Assembly (NCBI RefSeq): GCF_039880525.1
Contig: NZ_CP156989.1
Location: forward strand, 2,108,001-2,172,000
Direction: 5' to 3'
Length of the DNA: 64,000 nt
Source of the DNA: Agrococcus sp. ProA11
GTDB taxonomy: Bacteria; Actinomycetota; Actinomycetes; Actinomycetales; Microbacteriaceae
The notes below the pieces were generated by a model, which saw only the letters and a program-made list of their open reading frames with translations, ran no database searches and had not been told where the DNA came from. Position numbers and translations under genes: made by a program. Of the stretch, positions 54,557-62,716 are shown one piece after another. The stretch's first letter is position 1; each line of letters opens with the position of its first letter.

Positions 54557-57500
54557 ATGCGCGCACGCACCCTGCTCGGCACTGGAACAGTCGCCGCGCT
54601 CGCCCTGACGGGCATCGTCGCTACCCCGGCAGTCGCCGCGGAGCATCCCGTGATCAACGAGTTCTCGGCCAACGTCACGAGCACCGATGGCGGCTTCGAG
54701 TTCATCGAGGTCTACGCCGCCCCCGGCACCGATCTCTCCGGTCATTCGCTGCTGGTCGTCAAGGGCGACTCCAACGCGATCGGCGAGGTGCTGCAGTCGA
54801 ACCCCGTGCCTGCCGTCGACACCGACGGCTTCGGGCTGCTGGAGTACCCCGCGAACGGCATCCAGAACGGCTCGATCACGCTGCTGCTCGTCGAGGGCAC
54901 GGCGGCAGTCGGATCCACCATCGACGCGGATGCCGACGGGACGATCGACGAGAGCGTCGACTTCACGGTCGTGGACGCGGTTGCGACCATGGACGGCGAC
55001 AGCGGCGACCTGAGCTGGGGCGTGGAGCTCACGCGCGGCTACGACGGCAACAGCAACGCCGTCGGCGGCGCCAGCCGCATCCCCGACGGCACCGACACGG
55101 ATGCCGCCGCGGACTGGGTGCGCAACGACTTCAACAAGGCCGGCTTCGACGGCTTCGACGGGCCGCCCGCTGACGGCGTGGCATGGAACACGCCGGGCGC
55201 CGCGAATGAGGTGTACGAGGTCGAGGAGCCTCCGACCGACGGCACCTGCGGCTCGGATGCCGTGATCGCCATCGGCGAGGTGCAGGGCGACGGCGACGCG
55301 ACCCCGCTCAGCGGCCAGACCGTGACGGTCGAGGGCGTGGTCGTGGGCGATTGGCAGTCCGGCGGCTTCGACGGCTTCACGCTGCAGGACGCGGGTGACG
55401 CCGATGACGCGACGAGCGACGGCATCTTCATCTACGCACCGGGCACCGACGGCTTCGCCGAGGGCGACCTCGTGCAGGTGACCGGCACCGCCGGCGAGAA
55501 CTTCGGCATGACGCAGATCTCGAACGCGAACCTGCTCGACTGCGGCGAAGGAACGATGCCCGCCGCCACCGAGCTCGAGCTGCCGATCGCCGACCACGAG
55601 GCGACCGAGAGCATGCTGGTGACGCTGCCGCAGACGCTCTCGATCCTCGAGTACTTCAACTACGGCCGCTTCGGCCAGGTCGTCGTCGGCACCGAGCGTC
55701 AGATGCAGCCGACCGCGGTCGCCGCTCCGGGTTCGGACGAGGCTGCGGCCATCGCCGCGGCGAACGCCGCCAACCGCATCACGATCGACGACGGCCGTTC
55801 GTCGCAGAACCCCGACCCGGCCATCCACCCCGCCAATCTCGAGGAGTTCACGCTCGAGAACCGGTTCCGCGGCGGCGACACGATCACCGGCATCACCGGG
55901 GTGCTCGACTGGCGATTCAGCACCTGGGCGGTGCAGCCCACGGAGGCCGGCACCTACAGTGCAGTGAACCAGCGCACCCCGGCACCCGAGATCGAGGGCG
56001 CATCGCTCGAGATCGCGTCGTTCAACGTGCTGAACTACTTCACCACCCTGGACAGCCGCGGCGCGGAGACCGCTGCGGAGTTCGACCGCCAGGAGGCGAA
56101 GATCGTCGCGGCGATCAACGACCTCGGCTCGGCGGTCGTCGGGCTGCTCGAGATCGAGAACAATGACGGCGTCGCACTCGACACGCTCGTCGAGGCGCTG
56201 AACGGCGACGCCGGCAGCGAGCTGTGGGCCGGGATCGACACCGGCACGCTCGGCACCGACGCCATCACGACGGCGCTCATCTACCAGCCGGCGCTCGTGA
56301 TGCCGGAGGGCGACTTCGCGGTGCTCGACTCCTCCGTCGACGCGCGGTTCGACGACGACAAGAACCGACCGGCGCTCGCGCAGTCGTTCCGCGACGTCGC
56401 GACCGACCGCATCCTCACGGTCGCGGTCAACCACCTGAAGTCGAAGGGCTCCGCGTGCGAGGGCGACGTCGGCTCCCCCGAGCAGGGCAACTGCAACGAC
56501 GTGCGCACCGCGGCCGCGGCCGCGCTCGCCGACTGGATGGCGGGTGAGCCGACCGGCGTCGACGCCGACGGCTCGCTGATCATCGGCGACCTGAACGCCT
56601 ATGACCACGAGGATCCGATCACGACGCTCGAGGGCGCCGGCTGGGAGGATCTGCTGGAGACGTTCCAGGGCGAGAACGCCTACACCTACGTCTTCGACGG
56701 CCAGCTAGGCTACCTCGACTACGGGCTCGCCGATGACGCGATGCTGCCGTTCGTCGTCGGCGCCCAGGCGTGGCACGCGAACGCTGACGAGCCGAGCATC
56801 ATCGACTACTCGATGGCGTTCAAGCAGGATGCGCAGGACGCGCTGTTCGCTCCCGATCCCTTCAGGGCAAGCGACCACGACGCCGTCGTGATCGGTCTCG
56901 ACTGGGAGGCGGCAGTGCCGCCGGAGACGATGGTCGAGACCTACGCCGGCGTCAACCGCTACGAGACGAACGCCGACACGTCCGCCGCGACCTTCGAGCC
57001 CGGCACCGACGTGCTCCTGGCGTCCGGCGACCTGTTCCCGGATGCGCTTGCAGCCGGACCCGCCGCGGCCAGCGTGGACGCGAGCCTGCTGCTGACGCGA
57101 CCCGACACGCTGCCGTCCTTCACGGCGGAGGAGCTCGAGCGGCTGCAGCCGGAGTCGGTCACGATCATCGGCGGCACGCCGTCGGTCTCGGCCGCGGTCG
57201 TCGTGCAGGTGCTCGAGATCGTGCCCGGTGCCAGGGTCGAGCGCATCGCCGGCGCGAATCGCTACGAGACGGCGGCGATGATCGCCGAGCGCTACTTCAG
57301 CGATGCGTCGGAGGCGTTCATCGCGAGCGGCCAGGTCTTCGCTGACGCGGTCTCGGCGAGCGGCACCGCTTCGGCGCTCGGCGACATGCCGGTGCTGCTG
57401 ACGCCTCAGGCGCGCGCGGACGACGCGACGGTTGCGGCGCTCTCGACGCTCGGCGTGGAGACGGCGACGGTGCTCGGTGGCCAGCCCTCGGTCTCCGACG

Positions 57501-57826
57501 CAGCGCTGCGCGCCTACCGCGACACCGGGGTCACGGTGACGCGTCTGGCCGGCTCCGACCGCTACGCCACGAACGCGATGCTCGTCGAGCGGTTCATCAC
57601 GCCGAGCGACGACCAGGCGATCGCGATCGCGTCGGGGCTCAACTTCCCCGATGCCCTGTCCGCCTCCATGGTCGCCGGTGCCCACAGCGCCCCGGTGCTG
57701 CTGGCCGTGCGCTCCTGCGTGCGGCTCGCGGTGGAGGAGCAGATCGCTGACCTCGCACCGGCGACGGTCTACAACGTCGGCGGTCTGCCGGCGCTGTCGC
57801 CGGACGCGTGGCGCACCAGCTGCTGA
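54557..57826 (+). CDS. Wall-attached extracellular nuclease (ExeM/NucH-like) with CWB2 repeats
   Basis: 1089 residues. Signal peptide 1-28 (cleavage after AVAA). Lamin-tail-like domain about 30-195 (VINEFSANVTSTDGGFEFIEVYA). An OB-fold-like region about 235-350. Endonuclease/exonuclease/phosphatase domain about 484-780: ASFNVLNYF, GLLEIENND, NHLKSKGSACEG, IIGDLNAYD and the catalytic SDHDAVVIG. Then three cell-wall-binding (CWB2) repeats at about 793-890, 891-990, 991-1089, each with AGxxRYETN/A and IGG or VLGG motifs. It probably degrades DNA outside the cell while held on the wall; phosphate scavenging fits the upstream PHO box. GGAG ribosome binding site; start at 54557. Confidence 0.92.
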   Translation: MRARTLLGTGTVAALALTGIVATPAVAAEHPVINEFSANVTSTDGGFEFIEVYAAPGTDLSGHSLLVVKGDSNAIGEVLQSNPVPAVDTDGFGLLEYPANGIQNGSITLLLVEGTAAVGSTIDADADGTIDESVDFTVVDAVATMDGDSGDLSWGVELTRGYDGNSNAVGGASRIPDGTDTDAAADWVRNDFNKAGFDGFDGPPADGVAWNTPGAANEVYEVEEPPTDGTCGSDAVIAIGEVQGDGDATPLSGQTVTVEGVVVGDWQSGGFDGFTLQDAGDADDATSDGIFIYAPGTDGFAEGDLVQVTGTAGENFGMTQISNANLLDCGEGTMPAATELELPIADHEATESMLVTLPQTLSILEYFNYGRFGQVVVGTERQMQPTAVAAPGSDEAAAIAAANAANRITIDDGRSSQNPDPAIHPANLEEFTLENRFRGGDTITGITGVLDWRFSTWAVQPTEAGTYSAVNQRTPAPEIEGASLEIASFNVLNYFTTLDSRGAETAAEFDRQEAKIVAAINDLGSAVVGLLEIENNDGVALDTLVEALNGDAGSELWAGIDTGTLGTDAITTALIYQPALVMPEGDFAVLDSSVDARFDDDKNRPALAQSFRDVATDRILTVAVNHLKSKGSACEGDVGSPEQGNCNDVRTAAAAALADWMAGEPTGVDADGSLIIGDLNAYDHEDPITTLEGAGWEDLLETFQGENAYTYVFDGQLGYLDYGLADDAMLPFVVGAQAWHANADEPSIIDYSMAFKQDAQDALFAPDPFRASDHDAVVIGLDWEAAVPPETMVETYAGVNRYETNADTSAATFEPGTDVLLASGDLFPDALAAGPAAASVDASLLLTRPDTLPSFTAEELERLQPESVTIIGGTPSVSAAVVVQVLEIVPGARVERIAGANRYETAAMIAERYFSDASEAFIASGQVFADAVSASGTASALGDMPVLLTPQARADDATVAALSTLGVETATVLGGQPSVSDAALRAYRDTGVTVTRLAGSDRYATNAMLVERFITPSDDQAIAIASGLNFPDALSASMVAGAHSAPVLLAVRSCVRLAVEEQIADLAPATVYNVGGLPALSPDAWRTSC

Positions 57827-57834
57827 GCTGACGC

Positions 57835-57867
57835 GAGGGCCCGCACCCGATCGGGGCGCGGGCCCTC
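57835..57867 (+). terminator. Terminator of the nuclease gene
   Basis: Stem GAGGGCCCGC/GCGGGCCCTC, with an inner CCCGA/TCGGG helix, 9 bases after the stop. Confidence 0.85.
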
Positions 57868-57895
57868 TGCGTGCGGCCGGCCGTAGGCTGGTCGT

Positions 57896-59044
57896 GTGAC
57901 CGAGTCGAGCCTGCTCCTGACGACCGACCGTGCGCTCATCGACGGGCGATTCGTGACGGATGCCTGGCTGGAGTCCGCGCGCGGCGTGATCACGGCGATC
58001 GGTCAGGGCGCGCCGCCGCGTGCGCCGGATCTCACGCTGACGGGCACGCTGGTGCCGGGATTCGTCGACATCCACTGCCACGGGGGGCTCGGCTCCGCCT
58101 TCGACGATGCCGCGCCGGAGTGGGAGCGGGTCGCGGCATTCCGGACGAGCCACGGATCGACGCGCCAGGCCGTGTCGCTCGTGACGGCGCCGCTCGACCT
58201 GCTGCTGCCGCGTCTCGAGGCGGCGGCGGCACGATGCGCGGTGGATGACGCGCTGCTCGGCGTGCACCTCGAGGGGCCGTTCCTCGCCGACAGCCACCGT
58301 GGCGCGCATGACCCGCGCGCGCTGCAGGCGCCGACGCCGGACGCGGTGGAGCGGCTGCTCGACGCCGGCGACGGCAGGATCCTGCAGATCACCATGGCGC
58401 CGGAGCTGCCGGGGGCGATCGATGCCATCGGCCGCTTCGTCGCGGCGGGTGTGCGCGTCGCAGTCGGGCACACCGGCGCCGATGCGGCCACCGCGCGCGC
58501 AGCATTCGACGCGGGCGCAACCCTGCTCACCCACGCCTGCAACGGCATGCCGCCGATGCATCACCGCTCCCCCGGCCCGCTGGCGACGGCGCTGCTGGAC
58601 GAGCGGATCACGCTCGAGGCGATCGCCGACGGTGAGCACGTCGCTGCGGAGATGCTGGCGCTGCTCGTGCAGTCTGCGCCCGGGCGCGTGGCGCTGGTCA
58701 CCGACGCGATGGCTGCGGCCGGGATGCCGGATGGCGACTACCGGATCGGCTCGCTCGACGTGCGGGTCGAGCAGGGACTGCCGCGGCTCGCCGAGGGCGG
58801 CTCGATCGCGGGCTCCACCCTCAGCCTCGACCGCGCGCTGCGTGTGCTGACCGACGCCGGCGTGCCGCTGATCGCCGCCATCGAGGCTGCGACGCGCGTG
58901 CCGGCCGACGCGGTGGGCCGCGCCGACCTCGGTCGCTTGGCCGTGGGTGCGCGCGCCGACCTGGTGTCGCTCGACGACGAGCTCGCGGTGCGCGGCGTCT
59001 GGCGTGACGGGGTCGCGGTCTCGGGGCACGTTCCGGTCTCGTGA
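57896..59044 (+). CDS. nagA: N-acetylglucosamine-6-phosphate deacetylase
   Basis: 382 residues, amidohydrolase fold. Removes acetate from GlcNAc-6-phosphate in wall recycling and chitin-sugar use. Metal/active-site motifs: VDIHCHGG, LGVHLEGPFL (Glu), VAVGHTGADA, THACNGMPPMHHR, and catalytic Asp in LVTDAMAAAG. GTG start at 57896 with TAGGCT ending 6 nt upstream (leaderless). The last codons and the stop lie inside an intergenic repeat unit. Confidence 0.95.
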   Translation: MTESSLLLTTDRALIDGRFVTDAWLESARGVITAIGQGAPPRAPDLTLTGTLVPGFVDIHCHGGLGSAFDDAAPEWERVAAFRTSHGSTRQAVSLVTAPLDLLLPRLEAAAARCAVDDALLGVHLEGPFLADSHRGAHDPRALQAPTPDAVERLLDAGDGRILQITMAPELPGAIDAIGRFVAAGVRVAVGHTGADAATARAAFDAGATLLTHACNGMPPMHHRSPGPLATALLDERITLEAIADGEHVAAEMLALLVQSAPGRVALVTDAMAAAGMPDGDYRIGSLDVRVEQGLPRLAEGGSIAGSTLSLDRALRVLTDAGVPLIAAIEAATRVPADAVGRADLGRLAVGARADLVSLDDELAVRGVWRDGVAVSGHVPVS

Positions 59045-59172
59045 CGCGTGCGGCTGCGCCGCCCGCTCCTCGACCTACGAGGTCACCCCCGCCGCTGGTC
59101 GAGGAGGCGACGGCCCGCACTCCGTAGGTCGAGGAGGCGGCGGCCCGCAGGGACGCCGCCGTCTCGAGACCG
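59035..59172. repeat. Palindromic intergenic repeat, locus B
   Basis: Inverted unit 59035-59082 (44 of 48 bases equal to 10623-10670) and forward unit 59122-59172 (49 of 51 equal to 10554-10604), with a fragment between. The order is reversed compared with locus A. The first unit overlaps the nagA 3' end. Confidence 0.88.
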
Positions 59173-59199
59173 AAGGCACCCACGATCCGTTCCGCCGGG

Positions 59200-62100
59200 C
59201 TACTGGAAGTCGCGGGAGCGGGGGCTCGGCACGTCGAAGCGGTCGAGCCGGTCGGCCAGCAGCGCGATCACGCCCTCGGGCGTGCGCTGCAGCATCCCCC
59301 GCACGATCAGGGCCGGCGCATGCCTCGCCACCTGCCGCGCATGCGCCCACAGCCCCTTCGAGATGATGACGTTGAGCATCCCCGTCTCATCCTCCAGGTT
59401 CATGAACGTCACCCCCTGCGCCGTGCTGGGTCGCTGCCGGTGCGTCACGATGCCTGCCGCCTGCACCCGGCGCCCCTCCTCCGCCTGCGCCAGAGCGGCG
59501 ATCGGCAGCACGCCGCGCCCATCGAGCATGCCTCTCGCGTAGCGCACCGGGTGGTCGCCGGGGGTCACGCCAGTCGCCCAGACGTCGAGCGCCACCTGCT
59601 CCTCGGCGCTCAGGATCGGTAGCAGCGGCGGCTGCAGGCTCACCTGCGAGCCCTCGAGCTGGTCCTCGCGCTCGGTCGAGGCGGGGCCGGCGAGCCACAG
59701 CCCTTCACGGCGGGTCACCCCCAGCCCTTCGAGCGCGCCGGCGGTCGCGAGCGCCTCGAGCTCGCCGCGGTCGAGGTCGGCCCGCCGGGCCAGATCATGG
59801 ATGTCGCGCAGCGGCGCCGCCTCCCGCGCCGCGACGATGCGGTTGGCGGCCGCCGCGCCCACGCCCGTGACGCTCGACAGGCCCATCCGCACCGAGAAGG
59901 CCCCATCGCGGCGGTGCCGGTTGCGCATCGCGAGGGTCTCGGAAGCCACGGGCGGCACGGGCGGCTGTTCGCGCGCCAGGCAGGCGTCGTCGCCGCCGGC
60001 CGCGCACCCGTTCGGTTCGAGCCCGGCGTCGATCGCGGAGCGCACCACGTCGGGCCGCAGCGTCTCGACCCCGTGCCGCAGCGCATCCGCCGTCAGCGTC
60101 TGCGGCGACCAGAACCCCATCGGCTGGCTGCGCAGCAATCCGGCAAGGAACGCCGCCGGGTAGTGCAGTCGCATCCACGACGACGCATAGACGAGCTTCC
60201 CGAACGCGAGCGAGTGGGACTCGGCGAACCCGAAGCCGGCGAACGCCTCGATCTTGCGGTAGATCGACTCGGCGACATCCGGCTCGACGCCGTTGGCCGC
60301 CATGCCGGCGAACAGCTTCGCCTTCAGCGCCGCGATCCGATCGAGTGAGCGCTTCGAGCCGATCGCGCGGCGCAGCTGGTCGGCCTCAGCGGCGTCGAAG
60401 CCGCCCACCGCGACCGACATCTGCATCAGCTGCTCCTGGAACAGCGGCACGCCGAGCGTGCGCTCGAGCACAGGGATCAGGAGCGGATGCGGGTAGGTGA
60501 TCGGCTCTGCTCCCGTGCGGCGGCGGATGTAGGGGTGCACCGCGCCACCCTGGATCGGCCCGGGTCGGATGAGCGCGATCTCGACCACCAGGTCGTAGAA
60601 GCAGCGCGGCTTCAGGCGCGGCAGCGTCGCCATCTGCGCCCGTGACTCCACCTGGAAGATGCCGACGGCATCCCCCTCGCAGAGCATGTCGAAGACGCCG
60701 GCTTCCTCGACGGGGATCGACGCGAGCGTCCACGACTCGCCCAGCTGCTCGGCTGCGAGCGCCATCGTGTGCGACAGCGCGCTGAGCATGCCGAGGCCCA
60801 GCAGGTCGAACTTCACGAGCCCCATCCACTCGCAGTCGTCCTTGTCCCACTGCAGCACCGTGCGGCCGGGCATGCGGGCGGGCTCGATCGGGCAGACCGA
60901 GCCCACCGGCTCCTCGGTGAGCACCATGCCACCGGAGTGGATGCCCAGGTGGCGGGGCGCGTGCAGGAACTCGCCAGCGAGCTCGACGACGGCGTCGGGG
61001 ATGCCGGGGGCTTCGGCCTGCGAGCGCGACTCGACCGACTTCGACCAGGCGTTCTGCTGGCCGACCGCGTAGCCGAGCGCCTTCGCGGCGTCGCGCACCG
61101 CCGACTTCGGTCGGTAGGTGATGACGTTGGCGACCTGGGCGGCGTTGCGTCTGCCGTACTGCTCGTAGACGTGCTGGATGACCTCCTCGCGGCGGCCGGC
61201 GTCGAAGTCGATGTCGATGTCGGGCTCCTCCTCGCGCATCATCGAGATGAAGCGCTCGAACGGCAGCCGGTAGCGGATCGGGTCGACGGCGGTGATGCCG
61301 AGGATGAAGCAGACGGCGCTCGCGACGGCGCTGCCGCGGCCCTGGCAGAGGATGCCTCGATCGTGCGCGAACTCGGCGATCTCGAACACGATCAGGAAGT
61401 AGCCCGCGAAGCCCTTCTCGTCGATGAGGCCGAGCTCGTGCTCGAGCCGGGCGGCGACCTCGGGGCTCGGACGGCCGTCGACGGCGTCGTAGACGCGGGG
61501 CAGCCGCTCGGCGACGAGCGCTCGCAGCCAGCTCATGGGCGTGTGCCCCTCCGGCACCTCGACGTTCGGCAGCCGAGGGGATGCGGCGCGCAGGTCGAAG
61601 GCGAGCTCGCGGCCGAGCGCCGCAGCCGTGTCGATCGCACCGGGAAACGCGCGGAAGCGACGGGCCATCACGGTGCCGCTGCGCAGCGAGGGGACGCCGC
61701 CGGCCGGCAGCCAGGCGTCGAGCTCGTCGATGGAGCGGCGGGCGCGCACCGCGGCGACCGCATCGCCGAGCCGCTGCCGGGTGGGCGAGGCGATGTGCGC
61801 ATTCGTGGTGGCGATCACCGGCAGCCCCCGGCGCTCCGCGAGCTCGGCGAGCACCCGGTTGCGCTCGAAGTCGCGCGGGTCGCCGATGTCGCTGAGCTCC
61901 ACCACGACGCGGTCGCGGCCGAACAGCGACGCGAGCCGATCGAGCTCCGTGCCCGCCGCATCCGCGCCTGCCGCCGCCGAGCCGAGCCGCTCGAACGCCT
62001 GCCGCACGCTGCCCTTGCGACAGCCCGAGAGCACCATCCACTCCCCGTTCGCCGTCTCGGCGAGCTGCTCGAGCTCGAACACCGGCCTGCCCTTCTCGCC

Positions 62101-62595
62101 CGGGCCGTGCATGTCGGAGGTCAGGTAGCCGTCGGTGAGCGCGGTGGCGAGCGCCGTGTAGCCGGCCGGGCCGGTCGCGAGCGCCACGAGGTGACTGCCG
62201 TCGGGGTCGGGGATGCCGTGCTGAGGCGCCTCGAGGCCGAGCGTGAACTCGGTGCCGAACACGGTCGGCAGCTCGGCCTCTGCGGCGGCCTCGGCAAAGC
62301 GCACGGCGCCGTAGAGCCCATCGTGGTCGACGAGCGCGAGCGCCTCGAGCCCGAGCCTGCGCGCCTCGTTGACGAGCTCTGCCGGGCTGGAGGCACCGTC
62401 GAGGAAGGAGTAGTGCGAGTGCGCGTGCAGCTCGGCATAGGGGGTCGTCGCCCCTGGCGCGGGCACGCGGATGCGCGGCCGGCGCGCCTCCTCGAGCTCG
62501 GCCGCGACGGCGGTCTTGCCCGCGCTGACGTCGCGGTCGCTGAGGATGCCCTCGAGCTCGCGCCAGGGCATCGACGGGTTGTTCCAGCCAGCCAT
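59200..62595 (-). CDS. dnaE2: Error-prone DNA polymerase DnaE2
   Basis: 1131 residues, C-family polymerase for damage tolerance and mutagenesis. PHP domain from about residue 52 (AELHAHSHYSFLDGAS, LVDHDGLYGAVRFA). Palm catalytic acids in EEPDIDIDFDAGRREEVIQHVYEQYG; fingers and the DnaE2-typical GFGFAESHSLAFGKLVYASSWMRLHYPAAFLAGLL; HhH SVTGVGAAAANRIV; OB fold AAGIVTHRQRPSTAQGVTFMNLEDETGMLNVI. Lacks the long C-terminal clamp-binding tail of DnaE1. Partner of ImuB, encoded directly upstream. GGGGGAG precedes the ATG at 62595. Confidence 0.95.
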   Translation of the reverse strand: MAGWNNPSMPWRELEGILSDRDVSAGKTAVAAELEEARRPRIRVPAPGATTPYAELHAHSHYSFLDGASSPAELVNEARRLGLEALALVDHDGLYGAVRFAEAAAEAELPTVFGTEFTLGLEAPQHGIPDPDGSHLVALATGPAGYTALATALTDGYLTSDMHGPGEKGRPVFELEQLAETANGEWMVLSGCRKGSVRQAFERLGSAAAGADAAGTELDRLASLFGRDRVVVELSDIGDPRDFERNRVLAELAERRGLPVIATTNAHIASPTRQRLGDAVAAVRARRSIDELDAWLPAGGVPSLRSGTVMARRFRAFPGAIDTAAALGRELAFDLRAASPRLPNVEVPEGHTPMSWLRALVAERLPRVYDAVDGRPSPEVAARLEHELGLIDEKGFAGYFLIVFEIAEFAHDRGILCQGRGSAVASAVCFILGITAVDPIRYRLPFERFISMMREEEPDIDIDFDAGRREEVIQHVYEQYGRRNAAQVANVITYRPKSAVRDAAKALGYAVGQQNAWSKSVESRSQAEAPGIPDAVVELAGEFLHAPRHLGIHSGGMVLTEEPVGSVCPIEPARMPGRTVLQWDKDDCEWMGLVKFDLLGLGMLSALSHTMALAAEQLGESWTLASIPVEEAGVFDMLCEGDAVGIFQVESRAQMATLPRLKPRCFYDLVVEIALIRPGPIQGGAVHPYIRRRTGAEPITYPHPLLIPVLERTLGVPLFQEQLMQMSVAVGGFDAAEADQLRRAIGSKRSLDRIAALKAKLFAGMAANGVEPDVAESIYRKIEAFAGFGFAESHSLAFGKLVYASSWMRLHYPAAFLAGLLRSQPMGFWSPQTLTADALRHGVETLRPDVVRSAIDAGLEPNGCAAGGDDACLAREQPPVPPVASETLAMRNRHRRDGAFSVRMGLSSVTGVGAAAANRIVAAREAAPLRDIHDLARRADLDRGELEALATAGALEGLGVTRREGLWLAGPASTEREDQLEGSQVSLQPPLLPILSAEEQVALDVWATGVTPGDHPVRYARGMLDGRGVLPIAALAQAEEGRRVQAAGIVTHRQRPSTAQGVTFMNLEDETGMLNVIISKGLWAHARQVARHAPALIVRGMLQRTPEGVIALLADRLDRFDVPSPRSRDFQ

Positions 62596-62607
62596 CCGCT
62601 CCCCCTC

Positions 62608-62680
62608 CGTCCGTCAACCGGTCCAGTGGTCGCGCAGCCGAAATATCGGTCCGCCAGACCACAGGACCGGTTGACGGACG
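62608..62680. repeat. 24-bp inverted repeat upstream of dnaE2
   Basis: Arms 62608-62631 and 62657-62680 match at 23 of 24 bases, 25-base loop with an AAATAT centre and an inner CCGA/TCGG helix. It fills most of the 121-base gap between imuB and dnaE2, starting 12 bases before the dnaE2 start codon. No LexA box is seen beside it. Confidence 0.88.
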
Positions 62681-62716
62681 AGAGTCGGGTGGCAGGCGGC
62701 AGTGCGGCGTCGATCG

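Noticed and set aside
56705-59029. 774-codon open frame opposite the nuclease end and nagA
   Set aside because: Crosses a terminator and two well-supported genes on the other strand; no recognisable motif.
62596-62716. LexA (SOS) box for dnaE2
   Set aside because: No TCGAAC-N4-GTTCGA-type site is present in this gap; an SOS box, if any, would lie before imuA beyond the window.
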